NCBI GenBank assembly: GCA_029168955.1
Contig: JAPDOI010001944.1
Location: 54,364 to 118,363, forward strand
Origin: Aplectana chamaeleonis
Taxonomy: Eukaryota > Nematoda > Chromadorea > Rhabditida > Cosmocercidae
Length of the DNA stretch: 64,000 bases
Direction of reading: 5' to 3'
Shown: positions 53,026 to 64,000 of the stretch, in pieces
Layout: the number at the start of each line of letters is the position of its first letter
Position numbering within the stretch: position 1 is the first letter of the stretch
Translations under genes and position numbers: made by a program
Notes under the pieces: generated by a model
Seen by the model: only the letters and a program-made list of their open reading frames with translations
Told to the model about the DNA's origin: nothing
Databases searched by the model: none

Positions 53026-53618
53026 TTCAGGATGGTGCTTCTCAGAACAATCTAAAATTCTCAGGAAATAAGTCTTGATGATGTTTTACCTGTATTGTCA
53101 TCCGTACTTCTCGTCCGCTCGAAAATGACAAGGTGCCTTTATGATAAAGGAACGCCAGCATAGTACTGTGGCAAACTATATTGAGGATCCCGATAACATA
53201 GTTGGAAACCGTGTTGAGCCTGAAGAATGTTTTCTATACCCGTGCCAACGGATGTCCCAATTTTTTTGGAAACTAACATGCTGAAAAGCTCTACGTTTCG
53301 AGTCTTCAGAACGCTATATATCATTAGTGAATCATTCCAGTGAACCCCCAAGATTCTTGTATGAGCGATGACCAGAAATAGAATGAAAGCAAGCAGAGGA
53401 ATTAGGAGACTTGCCTGAAAAGAAACTATTCCGAAGATTTGCGTGATATGGTAGCCATGAGAGGAATGGAAAATTCGGTATCATACCATTGTGATTTCTC
53501 GTGTTAGGTACCTTTTAGATGCAAGTGGAAACAGTGTATAAACAAGACGATGAACGGTCAGCAGCACACTCAGCACTACAGAGGAAAAGAATGGAGCCCA
53601 CGCCAATGCACCCACAGT
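53026..53618 (-). pseudogene. Serpentine-receptor relative, helices 3 to 5, broken by an element
   Basis: Exons 53618-53487, 53414-53278, 53219-53090 and the start of the next (53051-53026) join in frame with consensus splice sites. Sizes 132 and 137 nt equal exons 3 and 4 of the gene at 5519-8059, and the proteins align without gaps: VHRLVYTLFPL here, VHRLVYTAFPF there, and ILGVHWNDSLM against LIGVRWIDSMM. The third exon adds a fifth helix (SNYVIGILNIVCHSTMLAFL) and a cytoplasmic GREVRMTIQ end typical of the loop before helix 6 in nematode chemoreceptors. The next exon gives IVLRSTILN and then meets the TTAA element. Exons for the N-terminus and helices 1-2 were not found. It is likely a pseudogene remnant. 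Confidence 0.7.
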
Positions 53619-53910
53619 CTAAAAAATCTATCTAAAACATGGTTTACGCAACACTCAGTTTAGTGAGTTTCAATTAGTCCCACACGCCGAGAACAAACAA
53701 ACTTTGTCCACCTCTCTGCCTTTACACTTTTGTAGGCAATGCTATCCAAAAGCTGCTACTGCAGAAAAAAATCAACTTCATTGTTTTCGTCAAACCACAC
53801 ACGCACACACGTTGAGTGGTATTCTATCATCAGCACAGTACCCTTTTAACACGTTCGCGCGCTTGCTTTCTGTGGCACATATCCCGGCAGGTTTCAAAAT
53901 CCACCATCTT
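53619..53910. other. Upstream side of the receptor relative
   Basis: On the minus strand this should contain the helix 1-2 exons if the gene were complete, but no hydrophobic frame with suitable splice sites was found. Confidence 0.45.
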
Positions 53911-53912
53911 TT

Positions 53913-53990
53913 TTTAAGGCAGTGTTCACGATAAAACTGCCTTCAAGTTGTCGCGGAAAATCGAATGTAGTGGGGTCCATTGCAACAATA
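53913..53990 (+). mobile_element. TTAA-element left end
   Basis: TTTAAGGCAGTGTTCACG and the following GTGGGGTCCATTGCAACAAT match the left portion of the element at 52367. A right end was not located before the GC-rich palindromes. Confidence 0.6.
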
Positions 53991-54194
53991 AAGACGAAGA
54001 AACGGCTTAATAGGAGCCATAGATAACACTATTCGGCCACCAAACTTGTCAAGCCTAGCTTGCTCGGATGAGTCCGGGCGGAGAAAGCAGCGGAGCGGTC
54101 GGTCGTAGCAAATTATAAGAGTGATAAGGAGATGTTGGCATGAAAAACCCGATAAGCTTTGCTTCGACCGGCTCAAAATGAGGAAGCTAGGCTA

Positions 54195-54400
54195 TATGTG
54201 CTACCAGCGGCGTCGGCCGGCTGACGCCTGCCTCTGCCGCTGGGGTCCGGCTGCGCCGGCCCATTTGCCGGCTTCGCCGGCATCTTGAGTATAATCGACA
54301 TCCGCTGATTCTATGTGAGTTGGCGTTCAGAAGTTCTCACGCTTGCCGGCTATCGCCGGCCTCTTTCGCTGGAGTCCGGTTGCGCCGGCCCATGAGCTGG
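54195..54400. repeat. Cluster of GCCGGC palindromes
   Basis: At least eight short GC-rich hairpin words such as GCCGGCTTCGCCGGC, CCGGCTGCGCCGG and GCCGGCTATCGCCGGC occur in two related blocks (54205-54285 and 54340-54400). They are far richer in CpG than the surroundings. Confidence 0.8.
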
Positions 54401-54587
54401 TTTCGACGACAACGCTCGAGCAATCAAAAGTTACTAAGCATTTCAAACCTTGCAAACCTTGCTAACCTACTTTCTTATGTAGTTGCACACCGACCCTTCT
54501 CTAGTTTTGAGAGGTCCTAAAATGGTAGCTCATTTATACCCATTTCTGTCATGATAAAGACAACCGCTGTTTCAGATTTAGTAAAGG

Positions 54588-57500
54588 CGTCCGGCTCACT
54601 CCCGCTTCGGTCCTGCACACTATCTACGGCGTCCGGCGCACTCGCAATCGAATCCCGCATACTCCCTACGGCCCCTGGCGCACTCCCACTTGGGTCCCAC
54701 ACATTATCTACGGCGTCCTGCGCACTCCCACTTGGGTCTCGCACACATTATCTACGGCGTCCTGCGCACTCCCACTTGAATCCCGCACGCCTCCTACGAC
54801 GTCCGGCGCACTCGCATATGGGTCCCACACACTTCCTGCGGCGTCCTGCGCGTTCCCACTTGAGTCCCGCACACTTTATACGGCCTACTGCGCACTCCCA
54901 ATTGGGTCCCACACACTTTCTACAGCGTCCGGCGCACTCTACCTTGGGTCCCGCACACTTCCTACGACGTCCTGCGCGTTCCCACTTGAGTCCCGCACAC
55001 TTTCTACGGCGTACTGCGCTCACCCACTTCGGTCCCGCACACTTTTCATGAGTCCTGCGCACTCCCTCTTGGGTCCCGCACACTTTCTACGGCGTCCGGC
55101 GCACTCTACCTTGGGTCCCGCACACTATCTACGGCGTCCTGAGCACTCCCACTTGGCTCCCGCATACTCCCTACTGCGTTTGGCGCACTCCCACTTGGAT
55201 CCCGCATACCCCCTATGGCGTCTGGCGCACTCCCACTTGGGTCCCACACACTTTTTTCGGCATCCGGCGCACTCTCACTTGGGTCCCGCCCACTTTCTTC
55301 GGCGTTTGGCGTACTTCCACTTGAATCCCGCACGCCTCCTACGACGTCCGGCGCACTCGCATATGGGTCCCACACACTTCCTGCGGCGTCCCGCGCACTC
55401 CCACTTGGGTCCCGCACTCTTTTTATGAGTCCTGAGCACTCTCACTTGGGTCCCGCCCACTTTCTTCGGCGTTTGGCGCACTCGCATTTGGATCCCACAC
55501 ATTATCTACGGCGTCCTGCGCACTCCCACTTGGGTCCCACACACTTTCTACAGCGTCCGGCGCACTCTACCTTGGGTCCCGCACACTTCCTACGACGTCC
55601 GGCGCACTCGCATTCGGGTCCAACACACTTCCTGCGGCGTCCTGCGCGTTCCCACTTGGGTCCCGCACACTTTATACGGCCTACTGCGCACTCCCAATTG
55701 GGTCCCGCACACGTTCTTCGGCGATTGGCGCACTTCCACTTGAATCCCGTACGCTTCCTACGACGTCCGGCGCACTCGCATATGGGTCCCACACACATCC
55801 TGCGGCGTCCCGCGCATTCCCACTTGGGTCCCGCACACTTTCTTCGCAGTCCGGCGCACTCGCATTTGGGTCCCACATACTTTATCTGGCGTCAGGCGCA
55901 CTCTACCTTGGGTCCCGCCCACTTCCTACGGCGTCCGGCAAACTCTACCTTGGATCCTGCACACCTTCTACGGCGTCCTGAGCACTCCCACTTGGTTCCC
56001 GCATACTCCCTACTGCGTTTGGCGCACTCCCACTTGGATCCCGCATACTCCCTACGGCGTCTGGCGCACTATCACTTGGGTCCCACACACTTTCTACAGC
56101 GTCCGGCGCACTCGCATTCGGGTCCCACACACTTCCTGCGGCGTCCTGCGCATTCCCACTTAAGTCCCGCACACTTTCTACGGCGTACTGCGCACTCCCA
56201 ATTGGGTCCCGCACACATTCTTCGGCGTTTGCCGCACTTCCACTTGAATCCCGCACACTTCCTACGACGTCCGGGGCACTCGCATATGGGTCCCACACAA
56301 TTCCTGCGGCGTCCCGCGCATTCCCACTTGGGTCCCGCACACTTTCTACGGCGTCAGGCGCACTCTACCTTGGGTCCCACACACTATCTACGGCGTCCTG
56401 AGCACTCCCACTTGGTTCCCGCATACTCCCTACTGCGTTTGGCGCACTCCCACTTGGATCCCGCATACTCCCTATGGCGTCTGGCGCACTCGCATTTGGG
56501 TACCACACACTTCCTGCGGCGTCCTGCGCGTTCCCACTTGAGTCCCAAACACTTTCTACGGCGTTTGGCGTACTTCCACTTGAATCCCGCACGCCTCCTA
56601 CGACGTCCGGCGCACTCGCATATGGGTCCCACACACTTCCTGCGGCGTCCTGCGCGTTCCCACTTGAGTCCCGCACACTTTTTATGAGTCCTGAGCACTC
56701 CCACTTGGGTCCCGCCCACTTTCTTCGGCGTTTGGCGCACTCGCATTTGGAGCCCACACATTATCTACGGCGTCCTGCGCACTCCCACTTGGGTCCCACA
56801 CACTTTCTGCAGCGTCCGGCGCACTCTACCTTGGGTCCCGCACACTTCCTACGACGTCCGGCGCACTCGCATTCGGGTCCCACACACTTCCTGCGGCGTC
56901 CTGCGCGTTCCCACTTGAGTCCCGCACACTTTCTACGGCCTACTGCGCACTCCCAATTGGGTCCCGCACACGTTCTTCGGCGATTGGCGCACTTCCACTT
57001 GAATCCCGTACGCTTCCTACGACGTCCGGCGCACTAGCATATGGGTCCCACACACTTCCTGCGGCGTCCTGCGCACTCCCATTTGGGTCCCGCACACTTT
57101 CTACGGCGTTCTGCGCACTCCTACTTGAGTCCCGCACATTTTCTTTGGCGTCCTGAGCACTCCCACTTGGGTCCCGCACACTCTCTTCGGCATCCGGCGC
57201 ACTCGCATTTGGGTCCCAAATACTTTATCTGGCGTCAGGCGCACTCTACCTTGGGTCCCGCCCACTTCCTACGGCGTCCGGCGCACTCTACCTTAGATCC
57301 TGCACACCTTCTACGGCGTCCTGAGCACTCCCACTTGGTTCCCGCATACTCCCTACTGCGTTTGGCGCACTCCCACTTGGATCCCGCATACTCCCTACGG
57401 CGTCTGGCGCACTATCACTTGGGTCCCACACACTTTCTACAGCGTCCGGCGCACTCGCATTTGGGTCCCACACACTTCCTGCGGCGTCCTGAGCATTCCC

Positions 57501-60500
57501 ACTTAAGTACCGCACACTTTCTACGGCGTACTGCGCACTCCCAATTGGGTCCCGCACACATTCTTCGGCGTTTGGCGCACTTCCACTTGAATCCCGCACA
57601 CTTCCTACGACGTCCGGCGCACTCGCATATGGGTCCCACACACCTGCGGCGTCCCGTGCACTCCCGCGGGTCCCGCACACTTCTCTGACGTTCTGCACTC
57701 TACGGATCGCACACTTCCTACAACGTTCTGCGCACTCCCACTTGGGTCCCACACACTTTCTGCAGCGTCCGGCGCACTCTACCTTGGGTCCCGCACACTT
57801 CCTACGACGTCCGGCGCACCCGCATTTGGGTCCCACACACTTCCTGCGGCGTCCCGCGCACTCCCACTTGGGTCCCGCATACTTTATACGGCGTTCTGCG
57901 CACTCGTATTTAGATCCCACACATTATCTACGGCGTCCTGCGCACTCCCACTTGGGTCCCACACACTTTCTACAGCGTCCGGCGCACTCTACCTTGGGTC
58001 CCGCACACTTCCTACGACGTCCGGCGCACTCGCATTCGGGTCCCACACACTTCCTGCGGCATCCTGCGCGTTCCCACTTGAGTCCCGCACACTTTATACG
58101 GCCTACTGCGCACTCCCAATTGGGTCCCGCACACGTTCTTCGGCGATTGGCGCACTTCCATTTGAATCCCGTACGCTTCCTACGACGTCCGGCGCACTAG
58201 CATATGGGTCCCACACACTTCCTGCAACGTCCCGCGCACTCCCATTTGGGTCCCGCACACTTTCTACGGCGTTCTGCGCACTCCTACTTGAGTCCCGCAC
58301 ATTTTCTTTGGCGTCCTGAGCACTCCCACTTGGGTCCCGCACACTTTTTATGAGTCCTGAGCACCCCCACTTGGGTCCCGCCCACTTTCTTCGGCGTTTG
58401 GCGCACTCGTATTTGGATCCCGCACATTATCTACGGCGTCCTGCGCACTCCCACTTGGGTCCCACACACTTTCTACAGCGTCCGGCGCACTCTACCTTGG
58501 GTCCCGCACACTTCCTACGACGTCCGGCGCACTCGCATTCGGGTCCCACACACTTTCTGCGGCGTCCTGCGCGTTCCCACTTGAGTCCCGCACACTTTAT
58601 ACGGCCTACTGCGCACTCCCAATTGGGTCCCGCACATTTTCTTTGGCGTCCTGAGCACTCCCACTTGGGTCCCACACACTTTCTACAGCGTCCGGCGCAC
58701 TCTACCTTGGGTCCCGCCCACTTCCTTACGGCGTCCGGCGCACTCGCATTACGGCGTCCCACACATCCTGCACACCTTCTACGGCGTTGTGAGCACTGCG
58801 CTTGATTCCCGCATACTCCCTACTGCGTTTGGCGCACTCCCACTTGTATCCCGCATACTCCCTACGGCGTCTGGCGCACTCCCCAATTGGGTCCCGCACA
58901 CGTTCTGCGGCGTCCGGCGCACTCTGCACTTGGGTCCCGCACACTTCCTACGACGTCCGGCGCACTAGCATATGGGTCCCAAACACTTCCTGCGGCGTCC
59001 TGCGCACTCCCATTTGGGTCCCGCACACTTTCTACGGCGTTCTGCGCACTCGTACTTAGAGTCCCGCACACTTTCTACGGCGTACTGCGCACTCCCAATT
59101 GGGTCCCGCACACATTCTTCGGCATCCGGCGCACTCGCATTTGGGTCCCAAATACTTTATCTGGCGTCAGGCGCACTCTACCTTGGGTCCCGCCCACTTC
59201 CTACGGCGTCCGGCAAACTCTACCTTGGATCCTGCACACCTTCTACGGCGTCCTGAGCACTCCCACTTGGTTCCCGCATACTCCCTACTGCGTTTGGCGC
59301 ACTCCCACTTGGATCCCGCATACTCCCTACGGCGTCTGGCGCACTATCACTTGGGTCCCACACACTTTCTACAGCGTCCGGCGCACTCGCATTTGGGTCC
59401 CACACACTTCCTGCGGCGTCCTGAGCATTCCCACTTGGGTCCCGCACACTTTCTACGGCGTACTGCGCACTCCCAATTGGGTCCCGCACACATTCTTCGG
59501 CGTTTGGCGCACTTCCACTTGAATCCCGCACACTTCCTACGACGTCCGGGGCACTCGCATATGGGTCCCGCATACTTCCTACAACGTTCTGCGCACTCCC
59601 ACTTGGGTCCCACACACTTTCTGCAGCGTCCGGCGCACTCTACCTTGGGTCCCGCACACTTCCTACGACGTCCGGCGCACCCGCATTTGGGTCCCACACA
59701 CTTCCTGCGGCGTCCCGCGCACTCCCACTTGGGTCCCGCATACTTTCTACGGCGTTCTGCGCACTCGTATTTAGATCCCACACATTATCTACGGCGTCCT
59801 GCGCACTCCCACAAGGGTCCCACACACTTTCTACAGCGTCCGGCGCACTCTACCTTGGGTCCCGCACACTTCCTACGACGTCCGGCGCACTCGCATTCGG
59901 GTCCCACACACTTCCTGCGGCGTCCTGCGCGTTCCCACTTGAGTCTCGCACACTTTATACGGCCTACTGCGCACTCCCAATTGGGTCCCGCACACGTTCT
60001 TCGGCGATTGGCGCACTTCCATTTGAATCCCGTACGCTTCCTACGACGTCCGGCGCACTAGCATATGGGTCCCACACACTTCCTGCGGCGTCCCCCGCAC
60101 TCCCATTTGGGTCCCCCACACTTTCTACGGCGTTCTGCGCACTCCTACTAGAGTCCCGCACATTTTCTTTGGCGTCCTGAGCACTCCCACTTGGGTCCCG
60201 CACACTTTTTATGAGTCCTGAGCACTCCCACTTGGGTCGCGCCCACTTTCTTCGGCGTTTGGCGCACTCGTATTTGGATCCCACACATTATCTACGGCGT
60301 CCTGCGCACTCACACTTGGGTCCCACACACTTTCTACAGCGTCCGGCGCACTCTACCTTGGGTCCCGCACACTTCCTACGACGTCCGGCGCACTCGCATT
60401 CGGGTCCCACACACTTTCTGCGGCGTCCTGCGCGTTCCCACTTGAGTCCCGCACACTTTATACGGCCTACTGCGCACTCCCAATTGGGTCCCGCACATTT

Positions 60501-63500
60501 TCTTTGGCGTCCTGAGCACTCCCACTTGGGTCCCGCACACTCTCTTCGGCATCCGGCGCACTCGCATTTGGGTCCCAAATACTTTATCTGGCGTCAGGCG
60601 CACTCTACCTTGGGTCCCGCCCACTTCCTACGGCGTCCGGCGCACTCTACCTTAGATCCTGCACACCTTCTACGGCGTCCTGAGCACTCCCACTTGTAGC
60701 CCGCATACTCCCTACGGCGTCTGGCGCACTCCCACTTGGGTCCCACACACTTTCTGCAGCGTCCGGCGCACTCTACCTTGGGTCCCGCACACTTCCTACG
60801 ACGTCCGGCGCACCCGCATTTGGGTCCCACACACTTCCTGCGGCGTCCCGCGCACTCCCACTTGGGTCCCGCATACTTTATACGGCGTTCTGCGCACTCG
60901 TATTTAGATCCCACACATTATCTACGGCGTCCTGCGCACTCCCACTTGGGTCCCGCACACTTTCTACGGCGTTCTGCGCACTCCTACTTGAGTCCCGCAC
61001 AATTTCTTTGGCGTCCTGAGCACTCCCACTTGAGTCCCGCACACTTTCTTCGGCATCCGGCGCACTCGCATTTGGGTCCCAAATACTTTATCTGGCGTCA
61101 GGCGCACTCTACCTTGGGTCCCGCCCACTTCCTACTGCGTCCGGCAAACTCTACCTTGGATCCTGCACACCTTCTACGGCGTCCTGAGCACTCCCACTTG
61201 GTTCCCGCATACTCCCTACTGCGTTTGGCGCACTCCCACTTGGATCCCGCATACTCCCTACGGCGTCTGGCGCACTATCACTTGGGTCCCACACACTTTC
61301 TACAGCGTCCGGCGCACTCGCATTCGGGTCCCACACACTTCCTGCGGCGTCCTGCGCATTCCCACTTAAGTCCCGCACACTTTCTACGGCGTACTGCGCA
61401 CTCCCAATTGGGTCCCGCACACATTCTTCGGCGTTTGCCGCACTTCCACTTGAATCCCGCACACTTCCTACGACGTCTGGCGCACTCCCACTTGGGTCCC
61501 ACACACTTTCTACAGCGTCCTGCGCACTCCCACTTGGGTCCCACACACTTTCTACAGCGTCCGGCGCACTCGCATTTGGGTCCCACACACTTCCTGCGGC
61601 GTCCTGAGCATTCCCACTTGGGTCCCGCACACTTTTTATGAGTCCTGAGCACCCCCACTTGGGTCCCGCCCACTTTCTTCGGCGTTTGGCGCACTCGTAT
61701 TTGGATCCCACACATTATCTACGGCGTCCTGCGCACTCCCACCTGGGTCCCACACACTTTCTACAGCGTCCGGCGCACTCTACCTTGGGTCCCGCACACT
61801 TCCTACGACGTCCGGCGCACTCGCATTCGGGTCCCACACACTTCCTGCGGCGTCCTGCGCGTTCCCACTTGAGTCCCGCACACTTTATACGGCCTACTGC
61901 GCACTCCCAATTGGGTCCCGCACACGTTCTTCGGCGATTGGCCCACTTCCACTTGAATCCCGTACGCTTCCTACGACGTCCGGCGCACTAGCATATGGGT
62001 CCCACACACTTCCTGCGGCGTCCTGCGCACTCCCATTTGGGTCCCGCACACTTTCTACGGCGTTCTGCGCACTCCTACTTGAGTCCCGCACATTTTCTTT
62101 GGCGTCCTGAGCACTCCCACTTGGGTCCCGCACACTCTCTTCGGCATCCGGCGCACTCGCATTTGGGTCCCAAATACTTTATCTGGCGTCAGGCGCACTC
62201 TACCTTGGGTCCCGCCCACTTCCTACGGCGTCCGGCGCACTCTACCTTAGATCCTGCACACCTTCTACGGCGTCCTGAGCACTCCCACTTGGTTCCCGCA
62301 TACTCCCTACTGCGTTTGGCGCACTCCCACTTGGATCCCGCATACTCCCTACGGCGTCTGGCGCACTATCACTTGGGTCCCACACACTTTCTACAGCGTC
62401 CGGCGCACTCGCATTTGGGTCCCACACACTTCCTGCGGCGTCCTGAGCATTCCCACTTAAGTACCGCACACTTTCTACGGCGTACTGCGCACTCCCAATT
62501 GGGTCCCGCACACATTCTTCGACGTTTGGCGCACTTCCACTTGAATCCCGCACACTTCCTACGACGTCCGGCGCACTCGCATATGGGTCCCACACAATTC
62601 CTGCGGCGTCCCGCGCACTCCCACTTGGGTCCCGCACACTTTCTACGGCGTTCTGCGCACTCCTACTTGAGTCCCGCACACCTTCTACGGCGTTTGGCGC
62701 ACTCGCATTTGGAGCCCACACATTATCTACGGCGTCCTGCGCACTCCCACTTGGGTCCCGCCCACTTCCTACGGCGTCCGGCGCACTCTACCTTGGATCC
62801 TGCACACCTTCTACGGCGTTTGGCGCACTCGCATTTGGAGCCCACACATTATCTACGGCGTCCTGCGCACTCCCACTTGGGTCCCACACACTTTCTGCAG
62901 CGTCCGGCGCACTCGCAATTGTCCCGCACATTTTCTTTGGCGTCCTGAGCACTCCCACTTGGGTCCCGCACACTTTATATGAGTCCTGACCACTCCCACC
63001 TTGGGTCCCGCCCACTTTCTTCTACGGCGTTTGGCGCACTCGTATTTGGATCCCGCACATTATCTACGGCGTCCTGCGCACTCCCACTTGGGTCCCGCAC
63101 ACTTTCTTCGGCGCCCTGAGCACTCCCACTTGGGTTCCGTACACTTCCTACGGCGTCCGGCGCACTCCCACGGGTCCCACACACTTTCTACGGCGTCCTG
63201 CGCACTCCCACTTGAGTCCCGCACACTTTATACGGCCTACTGCGCACTCCCAATTGGGTCCCGCACATTTTCTTTGGCGTCCTGAGCACTCCCACTTGGG
63301 TCCCGCACACTCTCTTCGGCGTTCTGCGCACTCCTACTTGAGTCCCGCACAATTTCTTTGGCGTCCTGAGCACTCCCACTTGAGTCCCGCACACTTTCTT
63401 CGGCATCCGGCGCACTCGCATTTGGGTCCCAAATACTTTATCTGGCGTCAGGCGCACTCTACCTTGGGTCCCGCCCACTTCCTACGGCGTCCGGCGCACT

Positions 63501-64000
63501 CTACCTTAGATCCTGCACACCTTCTACGGCGTTGTGAGCACTCCCACTTGATTCCCGCATACTCCCTACTGCGTTTGGCGCACTCCCACTTGTATCCCGC
63601 ATACTCCCTACGGCGTCTGGCGCACTCCCACTTGGGTCCCACACACTTTCTGCAGCGTCCGGCGCACTCTACCTTGGGTCCCGCACACTTCCTACGACGT
63701 CCGGCGCACCCGCATTTGGGTCCCACACACTTCCTGCGGCGTCCCGCGCACTCCCACTTGGGTCCCGCATACTTTATACGGCGTTCTGCGCACTCGTATT
63801 TAGATCCCACACATTATCTACGGCGTCCTGCGCACTCCCACTTGGGTCCCGCACACTTTCTACGGCGTTCTGCGCACTCCTACTTGAGTCCCGCACATTT
63901 TCTATGGCGTCCTGAGCACTCCCACTTGGGGCCCGCACACTTTCTTCGGCGTCCGTCGCGCTCGCATTTGGGTCCCAAATACTTTATCTGGCGTCAGGCG
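54588..64000 (-). repeat. 42-bp minisatellite array 4, inverted, about 224 units, runs off the window
   Basis: The array is the reverse complement of array 1: CGTCCTGCGCACTCCCACTT plus GGGTCCCGCACACTTTCTAC per 42 bp. It fills the last 9.4 kb without a break. Blocks of dozens of units recur: a block with TACTTTATCTGGCGTCAGGC appears near 57230, 59158, 60592, 61090, 62176 and 63430, at spacings near multiples of 42. A few units are shortened (around 57650-57720, 58745 and 62910). Frames up to 490 codons are open (55215-56687, plus) only because the period is a multiple of three. No coding evidence. Confidence 0.95.

Noticed and set aside
53487..53512. An earlier donor (AAAAG|GTACCT) for the helix 3 exon of the receptor relative
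   Set aside because: It would throw the next exon out of frame. The later ATG|GTATGA donor gives exactly 132 nt, as in the gene at 5519-8059, and keeps the frame.
54195..54400. Bacterial contamination or a horizontally acquired segment
   Set aside because: Only about 200 bp is GC-rich, with no bacterial gene, and it sits between nematode-type repeats and an exon relic. The hairpin words alone are not enough.
55215..64000. A large repetitive protein gene built of 14-residue repeats
   Set aside because: Long frames are open on both strands at once, as expected for any stop-free unit whose length is a multiple of three. There is no start context, splice pattern or domain.

Overview
This window reads as nuclear DNA of a nematode, probably a repeat-rich one; the clade is an inference. 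The evidence is short introns with TTTTCAG-type acceptors, a start codon 4 bases after such an acceptor (as in spliced-leader trans-splicing), two relatives of a nematode-type serpentine receptor with matching exon sizes, and a DIRS-type tyrosine-recombinase retrotransposon. There are no bacterial-style operons, rRNA genes or CRISPR arrays.

Host genes are sparse. The best supported is a five-exon minus-strand gene at 5519-8059 for a receptor-like protein with four predicted membrane helices. A relative at 53026-53618 keeps the exons for helices 3 to 5 and is cut in its next exon by a TTAA-targeting element. Weaker exon candidates lie at 4441-4600, 26428-26507, 28365-28559 (followed by AATAAA), 32921-33217, 34436-34620 and 35114-35422.

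Most of the rest is mobile DNA, much of it nested. A DIRS element (14566-22778) is interrupted by a TTAA element, which holds a 2.7-kb insertion, which in turn holds another TTAA element. A TA-target element (39882-46226) holds a TTA-target Harbinger-like element and a 5.1-kb element with an 8-bp target duplication; the latter holds a LINE ORF1 split by a 1.8-kb inverted-repeat element. Two hAT-like elements with perfect 8-bp duplications lie at 28661-32076 and 47147-48710. More than fifteen copies or ends of short elements with TTAA followed by AGGCA are scattered through the window, several back to back on a shared target.

The most striking part is a minisatellite family with a 42-bp period, built from two diverged 21-bp halves. 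It forms three plus-oriented arrays at 22.9-27.6 kb and one inverted array of at least 9.4 kb from 54.6 kb to the end of the window. The array at 26.9-27.6 kb keeps the two 21-bp unit types in irregular order and looks like an ancestral arrangement. Unrelated minisatellites elsewhere also have periods of 21-22 or 40-43 bp.

All calls come from reading the sequence by eye. Splice sites, family names and element borders are hypotheses unless a target duplication or an uninterrupted relative is stated.
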